DNA from: Burkholderia diffusa | Lineage (GTDB): Bacteria > Pseudomonadota > Gammaproteobacteria > Burkholderiales > Burkholderiaceae | Length of the DNA: 64,000 nucleotides | Assembly: GCF_902499115.1 (NCBI RefSeq) | Contig: NZ_CABVPN010000001.1 | Location: 186,001 to 250,000, forward strand | Direction of reading: 5' to 3' | Notes under the pieces: model-generated | The model's input: the letters and a program-made list of their open reading frames with translations, nothing else | Told to the model about the DNA's origin: nothing | The model's database searches: none | Part shown: one piece after another, positions 44,233 to 51,912 of the stretch | Layout of the letters: the number at the start of each line of letters is the position of its first letter | How positions within the stretch are numbered: position 1 is the first letter of the stretch | Position numbers and translations under genes: made by a program

Positions 44233-45047
44233 CCCTCACCGCCTTCATCGAAAGTGTCGGCCTCGTCGGGCCGGGATTGAACGACTGGCCGCACGCGGCC
44301 GACGTGCTCGCGGGCCGCGCGGCCTATGCGAGCGCGCGCACCGTGCTGCCGCCTCCCGCCAGCCTGCCGCCGGCGGAACGCCGCCGCACCGGCCCCGTCG
44401 TGCGCGTCGCGCTTGCGGTCGGCCTCGAGGCGGCAGCCGCGAGCGGGCGCGATGCCGCCACGCTCGCGACCGTGTTCAGCGCGTCCGGCGGCGACGGTCA
44501 GAACTGCCACGCGATCTGCGAGACCCTCGCCGGCGACGATCGCCACCTGTCGCCCACCCGCTTTCACAACTCCGTGCACAACGCGCCGGCCGGCTACTGG
44601 AGCATCGCGACCCGCGCGATGGCGACGTCGAACGTGCTGTGCGCTCACGACGGCAGCTTTGCCGCGGGCTTGCTGGAGAGCCTGTGCCAGGTCGCGGTCG
44701 ATCATGTGCCGAGCCTGCTGATCGCCTACGACACCGACTATCCGGAGCCGCTGCGTGCGGTGCGACCGATCGTGGACGCATTCGGCGTCGCGCTCGTGCT
44801 CGTGCCCGACGCGAGCGAACGCACGCTCGCGCGCATCGACGTGCGGCTCACCGACGCGCCGGCGACGACGCTCGCGAACCCCGAACTCGACGCGCTGCGC
44901 ACCGGCAATCCGGCCGCGCGCGCACTGCCGCTGCTCGACGCGCTCGCGGCTTGGCACACGGCGAGCGTCGTGCTCGACTATCTGGACGATACACGCGTGC
45001 AGGTCGATATCGCGCTGGCGAATCCCGCGGCGGAGCACGCGCAATGA
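44229..45047 (+). CDS. Ketosynthase-like chain-length factor (inactive partner)
   Basis: 272 residues. The sequence matches the short ketoacyl-synthase-N (chain-length-factor) family, with FSASGGDGQNCHAICETLA and FHNSVHNAPAGYWSIATRAM, but there is no active-site cysteine in a SACSS-type motif. Such partners set chain length and stabilise the ketosynthase. It is well short of a full ketosynthase, as usual for this family, and overlaps the genes on both sides by four bases. Confidence 0.85.
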   Translation: MTLTAFIESVGLVGPGLNDWPHAADVLAGRAAYASARTVLPPPASLPPAERRRTGPVVRVALAVGLEAAAASGRDAATLATVFSASGGDGQNCHAICETLAGDDRHLSPTRFHNSVHNAPAGYWSIATRAMATSNVLCAHDGSFAAGLLESLCQVAVDHVPSLLIAYDTDYPEPLRAVRPIVDAFGVALVLVPDASERTLARIDVRLTDAPATTLANPELDALRTGNPAARALPLLDALAAWHTASVVLDYLDDTRVQVDIALANPAAEHAQ

Positions 45048-45568
45048 CGACGCCGACGCCCGCGCTGACGACGGCAACGCTCGATCGCGCATGGATCGCC
45101 GCGCACATTCCGCACGAAGGCGCGATGTGCTTGCTCGATCGCGTCGAAGCATGGGATGCCGTGCGGATCCGCTGCAGCGCGACGAGCCATCGCGATCCGC
45201 ACAACCCGCTTCGCTCGCACGGCCGGCTCGCATCGGTCTGCGGAATCGAATACGCGGCACAGGCGATGGCCGTGCATGGCGCGCTGGTCGGTACGCAACA
45301 CGCGCAAACGGAACCTGCGCGGCCGCGCGCCGGCTATCTGGCGAGCGTGCGCAACGTCGACGCGTTCGTCGATCGGCTCGACACGTTCGAGCTGCCGCTG
45401 ATCGTCGACGCCGAGCGCATCGGCGGCGACGACCGCTCCGTGCTGTACGGCTTCACGCTGCGCTGCGGCGAGCGCGTGCTGCTCGGCGGCCGCGCCGCGG
45501 TGATGCTCGATGCATCGGCGGCCGGCGTATTCGTTCCGCCGCCTGCCGGCGGCGCGGACCCTCGATGA
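45044..45568 (+). CDS. Hot-dog-fold 3-hydroxyacyl-ACP dehydratase-like protein (ApeP type)
   Basis: 174 residues. The start of the fold is IPHEGAMCLLDRVEAWDA and the central helix SVCGIEYAAQAMAVHGALVG; this resembles the ApeP/FabZ-like dehydratases found next to ketosynthases in aryl-polyene clusters. It would remove water from the 3-hydroxyacyl-ACP to form the conjugated double bonds. A second dehydratase domain is fused to the AMP ligase in this same operon, so the two may act at different chain lengths or form a heterodimer. Confidence 0.82.
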   Translation: MTTPTPALTTATLDRAWIAAHIPHEGAMCLLDRVEAWDAVRIRCSATSHRDPHNPLRSHGRLASVCGIEYAAQAMAVHGALVGTQHAQTEPARPRAGYLASVRNVDAFVDRLDTFELPLIVDAERIGGDDRSVLYGFTLRCGERVLLGGRAAVMLDASAAGVFVPPPAGGADPR

Positions 45569-45590
45569 CTAGCCCCAAGGAAACCAGGTC

Positions 45591-45884
45591 GTGAAAGCAC
45601 GTCAGTTCATTTGCACCGCGTTCGTTCTCGCGTTGATCAGCCCGATCGCGCACGCGGACATGTCGGAAGTGAAGCAGGACATCAAGCGCGATTCGAAAGA
45701 AGCTGCGCACAAGACCGGCGAGGCCGCGCGAAGCTTCGGCCACGCAACCGCGAGCGCCGCGAAGACGGTCGGCCACGGCATCGCGCACGCGTCGCGCGAG
45801 GGCTGGGATGCCACCAAGCGCACGACGAAGCGGATCTTCCACAAGAACGATTCGGGCGAAGGTTCGGCGAAAAGCAGCGATTGA
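45591..45884 (+). CDS. Small secreted Lys/Ala/His-rich helical protein at the end of the aryl-polyene operon
   Basis: 97 residues from a GTG at 45591, preceded by AAGGAAACCAGG. A signal peptide (FICTAFVLALISPIAHAD) is followed by a repetitive, probably amphipathic helix rich in Ala, Lys, His and Thr (KDIKRDSKEAAHKTGEAARS, then similar turns) and an acidic-polar tail. No domain is recognised. It lies 22 bp after the dehydratase gene with no terminator between, so it should be co-transcribed. A periplasmic lipid-binding or structural role is only a guess. Confidence 0.72.
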   Translation: MKARQFICTAFVLALISPIAHADMSEVKQDIKRDSKEAAHKTGEAARSFGHATASAAKTVGHGIAHASREGWDATKRTTKRIFHKNDSGEGSAKSSD

Positions 45885-45922
45885 CCGCGGGCGTTCCGCG
45901 TACCGCACACGAACGCGCGCGA

Positions 45923-45955
45923 TGCGGCACGACGCGTGAACGCGCCGTTGCCGCA
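45923..45955. terminator. Hairpin at the convergent end of the aryl-polyene operon
   Basis: TGCGGCA pairs with TGCCGCA around an inner CGCG-TGAA-CGCG stem, 39 bp after the small secreted protein's stop. No U-run follows on either strand, so termination is probable but not certain. Confidence 0.4.
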
Positions 45956-45964
45956 CCGCCGCCG

Positions 45965-46165
45965 TCAGCGCGCGCCGCTACGCGTGCGACGCGCCGGCCC
46001 GCGCGCGAGTCGCTTGCCATACGCGACGAGCCAGCAATCGAGAGGATCGAAGTTGCGCAGCCGCCGCGCACGGCGCCGCTCGAGCCAGTGAAGCGCGATC
46101 GCCATCGTCAGCGCGACGGCCAGTGCCGAGCCGCCGATCGCGAGTCCCATCCAGGTGTCACCCAT
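45965..46165 (-). CDS. Small single-span membrane protein with Arg-rich tail
   Basis: 66 residues from ATG 46165, which has a near-perfect GGAGGA site just upstream. One membrane helix (LAIGGSALAVALTMAIALHW) is followed by a strongly basic cytoplasmic tail (LERRRARRLRNFDPLDCW, then RGPARRTRSGAR). No family is recognised. A larger open frame upstream has no ribosome site. The gene lies between the convergent aryl-polyene operon and phaB; a 197-bp gap separates it from phaB on the same strand. Confidence 0.65.
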   Translation of the reverse strand: MGDTWMGLAIGGSALAVALTMAIALHWLERRRARRLRNFDPLDCWLVAYGKRLARGPARRTRSGAR

Positions 46166-46322
46166 GCCTCCTCCAGAATGCGAGGCCGGGGCGGCGCGCG
46201 TGCCGCGCCGCGGTAGTCGGAACGCGGGCGCACACGGCCCGCCGCATGCGCGGCGAACCTGCGTCCGTGATCCGTCACCGCGCGCATGCCGCGCCATCCC
46301 GGCGCTGGATACAGCGGAAGCA

Positions 46323-46355
46323 CGGCCCGGGCGCGCGCGAACGCCGCCCGGGCCG
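46323..46355 (-). terminator. Strong GC hairpin just after phaB
   Basis: An 11-base perfect inverted repeat (CGGCCCGGGCG / CGCCCGGGCCG) with an 11-base loop starts 7 bp after the phaB stop on the minus strand. There is no U-run. Confidence 0.45.
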
Positions 46356-46362
46356 CCGCACG

Positions 46363-47106
46363 TCAGTGCATGTGCTGGCCGCCGTTGATCGCGATGTTGG
46401 AGCCCGTCACGAAGCCGGCCTCCTCCGAGCACAGATACGCGATCAGCGCCGCGACTTCCTCGGGTTGACCGAGCCGTCCCGCCGGAATCTGCGGAAGGAT
46501 CTTCGTATCGAGGATGTCCTGCGGGATCGCCGTCACCATCTTCGTCGCGAGGTAGCCCGGCGATACCGTATTCACCGTCACGCCCTTGCGCGCGATCTCG
46601 AGCGCGAGCGATTTCGTGAAGCCGTGCATGCCGGCCTTCGCGGCCGCGTAGTTGGTCTGGCCGACCGAGCCCTTCGAGCCGTTGACCGACGAGATGTTGA
46701 CAATGCGTCCCCAGCCGCGCTCGACCATGCCGTCGCAGACCGGCTTCGTCATGTTGAACACGGAATCGAGGTTGGTGCGGATCACCGCATCCCAGTTGAC
46801 CTTGTCGAGCTTGCGCAGCGTCATGTCGCGCGTGATGCCCGCGTTGTTCACCAGGATGTCGACCGGGCCGACGTCCCGCACGATCGTGTCGATGCACTGC
46901 TGGCACGAATCGTGGTCGGCCACGTCCACCGGATACGCATGGAATTCGCGGCCGGCCGCATGCATTTCCGTCAGCCAGCGATCGGCGCCCGCGTTGTTCG
47001 GCGAATACGTGACGACGACCCGGTGGCCCGCATCGTTCAACCGGATGCTGATCGCTTCGCCGAGGCCGCCCATTCCACCAGTCACAACTGCAATTCGCTT
47101 AGTCAT
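46363..47106 (-). CDS. phaB: Acetoacetyl-CoA reductase
   Basis: 247 residues. A short-chain dehydrogenase with TGGMGGLG (9-16), NNAGITRDMTLRKL and the catalytic Ser140-Tyr153-Lys157. It reduces acetoacetyl-CoA to (R)-3-hydroxybutyryl-CoA with NADPH for polyhydroxybutyrate synthesis. The NNAGITRDMTLRKLDKVNWD and GQTNYAAAKAGMHGFTK stretches are typical of PhaB rather than FabG, and phaA and phaP lie upstream on the same strand. The start has only AGG one base before the ATG, with near-consensus promoter hexamers very close by, so initiation here is unusual. Confidence 0.93.
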   Translation of the reverse strand: MTKRIAVVTGGMGGLGEAISIRLNDAGHRVVVTYSPNNAGADRWLTEMHAAGREFHAYPVDVADHDSCQQCIDTIVRDVGPVDILVNNAGITRDMTLRKLDKVNWDAVIRTNLDSVFNMTKPVCDGMVERGWGRIVNISSVNGSKGSVGQTNYAAAKAGMHGFTKSLALEIARKGVTVNTVSPGYLATKMVTAIPQDILDTKILPQIPAGRLGQPEEVAALIAYLCSEEAGFVTGSNIAINGGQHMH

Positions 47107-47320
47107 CCTATAAGTTACCGACAAAAAGGTAGTCAATGATGCGGAGCGACGGCATGGCACATGCTGCCGCCCCACCGCTGCGATGCGCTGGCACCCGCAA
47201 GGCGGGCGCGGCGCACCGGTACATCACGCTTGTTGTTGGTTGCTTGTTCCGCGCGAAGGTTGCTGCGCACGCGGGCGGCACCGGCCGGCGCCGTCCGCGT
47301 GCAATATCGTCAGACCCTGC

Positions 47321-48502
47321 TCAACCGCGTTCGACCGCGAGCGCGACGCCCATCCCGCCACCGATGCACAGCGACGCCAGCCCGCGCTTCGCATCGCGCT
47401 TGACCATCTCGTGCAGCAGCGTCACCAGGATCCGGCAGCCCGACGCGCCGATCGGGTGACCGATCGCGATCGCCCCGCCGTTCACGTTCACCTTCGACGT
47501 GTCCCAGCCCATCTGCTTGTGCACCGCCAGCGCCTGCGCCGCGAATGCCTCGTTGATTTCCATCAGGTCCAGGTCGCCCGGCGTCCAGCCCGCACGCTCC
47601 AGGCAACGGCGCGAGGCCGGCACCGGACCCATGCCCATCACGCTCGGATCCACGCCCGCGTTCGCGTATGCCTTGATCCGCGCAAGCGGCGTCAGGCCCA
47701 GCGCTGCCGCCTTCTGCGCCGACATCACCAGCACCGCCGCCGCGCCATCATTCAGCCCCGACGCGTTCGCCGCCGTCACCGAGCCGTCCTTCGAGAACGC
47801 CGGCTTCAGCCCCGCCAGCGATTCCGCCGTCACGCCGTGACGCACGAACTCGTCAGTCGCGAACTGCAGCGGCTCGCCCTTGCGCTGCGGAATCGACACC
47901 GGCACGATCTCCGCATCGAAGCGCCCGGCCTTCTGCGCGGCTTCCGCCTTGTTCTGCGACAGCGCCGCGAACGCGTCCTGCTCCTCGCGCGTGATCCCGT
48001 ATTCCTTCGCGACGTTCTCCGCCGTGATGCCCATGTGGTACTGGTTGTACACGTCCCACAGGCCGTCCACGATCATCGTGTCGACCAGCTTCGCGTCGCC
48101 CATCCGGAACCCGTCGCGCGAGCCCGGCAGCACGTGCGGCGCCGCGCTCATGTTTTCCTGGCCGCCCGCGATCACGATGTCCGCGTCGCCCGCCACGATC
48201 GCGTTCGCCGCCAGCATCACGGCCTTCAGGCCCGAGCCGCACACCTTGTTGATCGTCATGCCCGGCACCGCGGTCGGCAGGCCGGCCTTGATCAGCGATT
48301 GGCGCGCCGGGTTCTGCCCCGAACCCGCCGCCAGCACCTGGCCCATGATCACTTCGCTCACCTGCTCGGGCTTCACGCCCGAACGCTCCAGCACCGCGCG
48401 AATCACCGTCGCCCCCAGCTCCGGTGCCGCGATCTTCGCGAGCGAACCGCCGAATTTGCCGACCGCGGTCCGCGCGGCCGATACGATCACTACGTCCGTC
48501 AT
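47321..48502 (-). CDS. phaA: Acetyl-CoA acetyltransferase (beta-ketothiolase)
   Basis: 393 residues from ATG 48502 with an AGGAAGAG site. The thiolase signatures are complete: nucleophile TINKVCGSGLKAV (Cys88), GGAIAIGHPIGASG and the C-terminal CIGGGMGVAL. It condenses two acetyl-CoA to acetoacetyl-CoA, feeding phaB. Five extra in-frame codons upstream (to 48517) overlap the ribosome site. It lies 214 bp before phaB and 256 bp after phaP on the same strand; the large gaps allow separate promoters. No PHA synthase gene (phaC) is in the window. Confidence 0.95.
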   Translation of the reverse strand: MTDVVIVSAARTAVGKFGGSLAKIAAPELGATVIRAVLERSGVKPEQVSEVIMGQVLAAGSGQNPARQSLIKAGLPTAVPGMTINKVCGSGLKAVMLAANAIVAGDADIVIAGGQENMSAAPHVLPGSRDGFRMGDAKLVDTMIVDGLWDVYNQYHMGITAENVAKEYGITREEQDAFAALSQNKAEAAQKAGRFDAEIVPVSIPQRKGEPLQFATDEFVRHGVTAESLAGLKPAFSKDGSVTAANASGLNDGAAAVLVMSAQKAAALGLTPLARIKAYANAGVDPSVMGMGPVPASRRCLERAGWTPGDLDLMEINEAFAAQALAVHKQMGWDTSKVNVNGGAIAIGHPIGASGCRILVTLLHEMVKRDAKRGLASLCIGGGMGVALAVERG

Positions 48503-48758
48503 GTTCTCTTCCTGCATTGAAATCAGTGGGTCGATCCGTATTGCGTGCCGGTACCGCGCGGCGGCGGCGCGTGAGCGCCGTGCGGCCGGCGATGCGGCTG
48601 CACGTTCGCACGCTCACGCGTGCCGCTCATCCGCCCGCCCCGACCGTGTCCGGGCACGCTGCGGCGGCCGGACATACGCCGAACGCCACGCGGCACACGC
48701 GGCGGCCGGCGCCCGCCGGCGCCGCTCAATCAGTGTCGCGCCAGCGCGCGACATGCGC

Positions 48759-49340
48759 TTATGCGGCCGATTCGCGCGAAGCGGTTTCCTTGCGAGCGGC
48801 GGCGGCGGTCTGCTTGGCACCGCGGGCCGTCGTTTCGCTGACTGCGTCGAAACCGCTTTGCGCGGCTTCGATCGCCTGCCCCGTCGCTGCACGCACGGAG
48901 TCGGCCGCGGCCGTCGCCGCGGACAGCGCCGAATTCAGCGCGGCGACCACGGCGCCCGAACCCGCCGGCGCATGCTTCGTCAACTCGCCGACCACTTCCT
49001 TCACGCGCTGGTCGTTCTGTTCGTACTGAGCCTGGGCAACCTTCGCCCACTCGGCCTGAGTCGACACGGCAATATCGAACAGATGGCGACCGTATGCGAC
49101 GGCCTTGCCGGCGGCTTCCTGCGGTGCGGCGACTTGCTGCGCGAAGCCTGCAGCCGGGTTGCTCGCGTTGAACGCGTTCTTCAGCTTGTCCTCGTATTCC
49201 TGGAGCGCCGTCTTGGCCGCTTGCAGGTTGAGTTCGACGACTGCCTCGAAACCATTGATTGCCGGACGGGCAATCGCGAACCATGCGGCGATTCCGGACT
49301 GATAATCGGCGGCGAATTTTTCGGGGGCAAATACGGACAT
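48759..49340 (-). CDS. phaP: Phasin, polyhydroxybutyrate granule-coating protein
   Basis: 193 residues from ATG 49340 (MSVFAPEKFAADYQSGIAAW); GGAG lies nine bases upstream. The phasin_2 domain covers the N-terminal two thirds (NGFEAVVELNLQAAKTALQE, TQAEWAKVAQAQYEQNDQRV), followed by an Ala-rich amphipathic tail. Phasins coat PHB granules and control their size and number. It is upstream of phaA and phaB on the same strand. Its 5' region is AT-rich and has two inverted repeats, likely sites for PhaR-type control. Confidence 0.92.
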   Translation of the reverse strand: MSVFAPEKFAADYQSGIAAWFAIARPAINGFEAVVELNLQAAKTALQEYEDKLKNAFNASNPAAGFAQQVAAPQEAAGKAVAYGRHLFDIAVSTQAEWAKVAQAQYEQNDQRVKEVVGELTKHAPAGSGAVVAALNSALSAATAAADSVRAATGQAIEAAQSGFDAVSETTARGAKQTAAAARKETASRESAA

Positions 49341-49801
49341 CGGGCACGCTCCTGTTGGCAATGCGAGAGACGACGTAAAGAAAATGGAAGTCAGATCGAG
49401 GGCCTGCTTCCTTATTCACAACCCTCAGGCACGATTGATTGTGAAGAGTTGAGGATGGCCATTTTAGATGGATTAATTGTCAATTAAGTGGCATTAATAC
49501 TAGGTGAAAACCCTTAAATGTCGAAGTGACCGCTTCATGACGGCGCTTGTTAATAATGGGGTCGCCTCGCAACACCTTGCCTGACAATGACTTTTACTTT
49601 TTTACAGCATAACCCACCGTAGCCAGCCGCAACATTTACCCCGTCATTATTCCCGTTATTAGAAAAAGGGCGCGCATTGAAAACGGGACAGATGATTATG
49701 TAATCGTTTTTCCAGATTTATTTTGAAATCGTTTCCGGGATTATTAATGGCGAATTCAATGATCGTATATGAATTGCCGGGAGGGGGCTGCGGCGACCCC
49801 C
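49341..49801 (-). promoter_or_regulatory. AT-rich region upstream of phaP
   Basis: 461 bp without a gene, and much richer in A and T than anything around it. It contains a perfect 15-bp palindrome TTAATTG-T-CAATTAA (49473-49487), which includes TTGACA on the minus strand, and an inverted repeat TTCACAA-N17-TTGTGAA (49415-49445). A -10-like TAAAAT (minus strand, 49461-49466) lies too close to TTGACA for a normal promoter pair. The left half is probably the phaP promoter; the right half (about 49640-49760) is AT-rich with no recognised element. Confidence 0.5.
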
Positions 49802-50566
49802 TCACCCGACCAGTTCGCGATGCAGTGCCCGAAACTCCTGCGCGAGCTTGTGCGCCGGCTCGAGATGAATCACCGGCGTCGACTGCTGATGCGACTCGCG
49901 GATCTTCACCGACGCCGACAGCCGCGACGCCAGCACCGGCAGGCCTTCCTCGACGAGTTCGTCGACCAGCCGCTGCGGCAGGCTCGCGCGCGGCTGGAAC
50001 TGGTTGATGACGATCCCTTCGACCTCGAGCGCCGCGTTGTGGTCCTGCTGGATTTCCTTCACGTTCTCGAGCAGCGTGTACAGGGCCCGACGCGAGAAGT
50101 CGTCGCAGTCGAATGGAATCAGGCAACGCTCGACCGCGATCAGCGCCGAGCGCGTGTAAAAATTCAGCGCGGGCGGCGTGTCGATGTAGACGGCATCGTA
50201 GGTGTCGAGCTCGTTGAGCGCATCGCGCAGCTTGTAAATCTTGTAGCGCGATTCGAGCTTGCCGTGCAGCGCGTCGAGGTCCGGATGCGCAGGCATCACG
50301 TCGAGCCCGTCGAACGGCGTCGGATGGATGAACGAGGCAACGTCGACCGGCCGGAAGTTGAACGTCAGCGCGGTCTCGAAGAATTCGGCGACGCCGGGAT
50401 GCGCGTCGGCCGCGCGGTCGCCGAGCAGGTAGCGCGTGGAATTCGCCTGCGCGTCGAGGTCGATGACGAGCGTGCGCAGCCCTTCGCTCGCGCTGATCGC
50501 CGCCAGGTTGCAGACGATCGTCGACTTGCCCACACCGCCCTTCTGGTTGAATACGACCCGCCGCAT
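49802..50566 (-). CDS. ParA-family ATPase without a partner ParB
   Basis: 254 residues. The deviant Walker A motif is NQKGGVGKSTIVCNLA (Lys9, Lys15), with LVIDLDAQANSTRYLLGD and the Walker B-like VYIDTPPALNFYTRSAL. ParA/MinD ATPases place DNA or other cargo within the cell. No ParB-like gene or parS-like site was seen within the window, so this is not an obvious chromosome-partition pair; a role in placing PHB granules or another cargo is possible given the phasin neighbour, but this is inference. It lies 71 bp from the Aag-type glycosylase gene, which is on the same strand upstream. Confidence 0.88.
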   Translation of the reverse strand: MRRVVFNQKGGVGKSTIVCNLAAISASEGLRTLVIDLDAQANSTRYLLGDRAADAHPGVAEFFETALTFNFRPVDVASFIHPTPFDGLDVMPAHPDLDALHGKLESRYKIYKLRDALNELDTYDAVYIDTPPALNFYTRSALIAVERCLIPFDCDDFSRRALYTLLENVKEIQQDHNAALEVEGIVINQFQPRASLPQRLVDELVEEGLPVLASRLSASVKIRESHQQSTPVIHLEPAHKLAQEFRALHRELVG

Positions 50567-50637
50567 GGTGTCTCCTTCGATCGAAACGTCGAAAGGACGA
50601 GCTTAGCCGGTCAATCGTGGCGACCGCGTGACATACG

Positions 50638-51261
50638 TCAGATGCGCGGCAGCGGTCCCGACACATGACGGTTGCCGGGCACGCTCCATCGCCAGGGCAG
50701 CTCCTGGCCGACGCGAATGCCGACGCGCGGCCCGCCCGCCAGGTTCGCGGGCGGCGCCATGCCGTCATCCACGAGCGCGAAACCTTCAAGCGCGGCGACC
50801 AGATCGACCCCGTCCTGCGCGCCGGCGATGCCGAGTGCCTGGGTCAGCCGCGCGGGCCCCCGGCACAGATCGCGGTCGCGCGTCAGCGGCGGCCGGGCCG
50901 CACGCATCCGTTCGAGCCCGTGCAGCGGCTCCAGCGCACGGATCAGCACGCCCGTCCCGGCGCCTTGCGGACCGCACACGCAGTTGCAGCACCAGTGCAT
51001 GCCATAGGTGAAATAGACGTACATATGCCCGGGCGGCCCGAACATCGTCGCATTGCGCGGCGTTTTGCCGCGGTAGGTGTGCGCGGCCGGGTCGATCGCA
51101 CCCGCATAGGCCTCCACTTCGACGATCCGGCCGGCACGGCCGTCCGCTGCCGCCAGGATCTTGTTCAGCAGTTGCGGTGCGACTTCGGTGGCCGCGCGAT
51201 CGAAGAACGCGCGCGGCAACAGCGCGCCCGGCCAGCACGACGCGGGCTTATTGCTCGGCAT
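50638..51261 (-). CDS. 3-methyladenine DNA glycosylase (Aag/MPG family)
   Basis: 207 residues, normal for bacterial Aag-type (PF02245) enzymes. It excises alkylated and deaminated purines. Motifs are GRIVEVEAYAGAIDPAAHTY, containing the catalytic Glu region, then FGPPGHMYVYFTYGMHWCCN and the late LAGGPRVGIR. It overlaps the upstream Mug-type gene by 14 bp. ParA follows downstream on the same strand. Confidence 0.92.
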   Translation of the reverse strand: MPSNKPASCWPGALLPRAFFDRAATEVAPQLLNKILAAADGRAGRIVEVEAYAGAIDPAAHTYRGKTPRNATMFGPPGHMYVYFTYGMHWCCNCVCGPQGAGTGVLIRALEPLHGLERMRAARPPLTRDRDLCRGPARLTQALGIAGAQDGVDLVAALEGFALVDDGMAPPANLAGGPRVGIRVGQELPWRWSVPGNRHVSGPLPRI

Positions 51262-51799
51262 CCGACGTCCCCTTCTGCCGGCGGCCCGAAACGGCTTGCG
51301 CCGCTTCTCGTAGCTCGCGATACGCGTCGACCAGGTCGTCGATGCCGAATGCGCGGTTCCTGCCGCTCGGATTCGGCAGGATCCAGACGGTCGCGCGCTG
51401 CATGTGCTCGGCTTGCCGGCCCCACGTGATCTCGCGTCGTCCGGAGAGCGCGGCGTACGCGGCCTTGCCCAGGAACGCGACGAAGCGCGGCGCGTAATGC
51501 ACGATCTTCTGCTCGAGGACGGCCACCTCGGCGACGAATTCCGCGTGCGACAACTGATCGGCGCTCGCGGTCGGTCGCGGTACGACCGCGGTCAGCCCGC
51601 ATCCGTACGCGAGGATCGTCCGGTCGTCCCTCGGCGCGATTTCGTCCGGCGTGAAGCCCGCGAGATGCAGCACGCGCCAGAAGCGGTTGTTCCTGCCCGC
51701 GAAGTGATGCCCTGTCGCGGCGGCGGTCATGCCGGGGTTGATCCCGCAGAACAGCACATCGAGCCGCGGGGCGATGAGGTCGGGGAGCGCGTCAGCCAC
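51248..51799 (-). CDS. mug: G:T/U mismatch-specific DNA glycosylase (Mug/TDG family)
   Basis: 183 residues from a GTG at 51799, chosen because GGAG lies seven bases upstream; a longer in-frame start (51877) would run through the ssb terminator. The family motifs are DVLFCGINPGMTAA near the N-terminus and WILPNPSGRNRAF near 150. It removes uracil or thymine mispaired with guanine. It overlaps the Aag-type gene by 14 bp, making a two-glycosylase operon, and lies downstream of ssb beyond a terminator. Confidence 0.9.
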   Translation of the reverse strand: MADALPDLIAPRLDVLFCGINPGMTAAATGHHFAGRNNRFWRVLHLAGFTPDEIAPRDDRTILAYGCGLTAVVPRPTASADQLSHAEFVAEVAVLEQKIVHYAPRFVAFLGKAAYAALSGRREITWGRQAEHMQRATVWILPNPSGRNRAFGIDDLVDAYRELREAAQAVSGRRQKGTSDAEQ

Positions 51800-51832
51800 T
51801 GGCGGTCTCCGGGGCGCGGGGCGTAAACGGAA

Positions 51833-51881
51833 AAAGACCCGAAGGTCCGTGCCAAGCGATTGGCTTGACTCGGACATTCGG
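51833..51881 (-). terminator. Rho-independent terminator after ssb
   Basis: On the minus strand a CCCGAA-x-GTCCG arm pairs with CGGAC-x-TTCGGG, with an inner GCCAA-TCGC-TTGGC hairpin, followed by TCTTTTTCC. It lies between the ssb stop (51913) and the mug start (51799). Confidence 0.75.
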
Positions 51882-51912
51882 GCCCATTCCGGTGCGGGAT
51901 GCCGACGTTCCG

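Noticed and set aside
49461..49483. TTGACA and TAAAAT as a standard phaP promoter
   Set aside because: The spacing is only 11 bp, so they cannot act together as a sigma-70 promoter.
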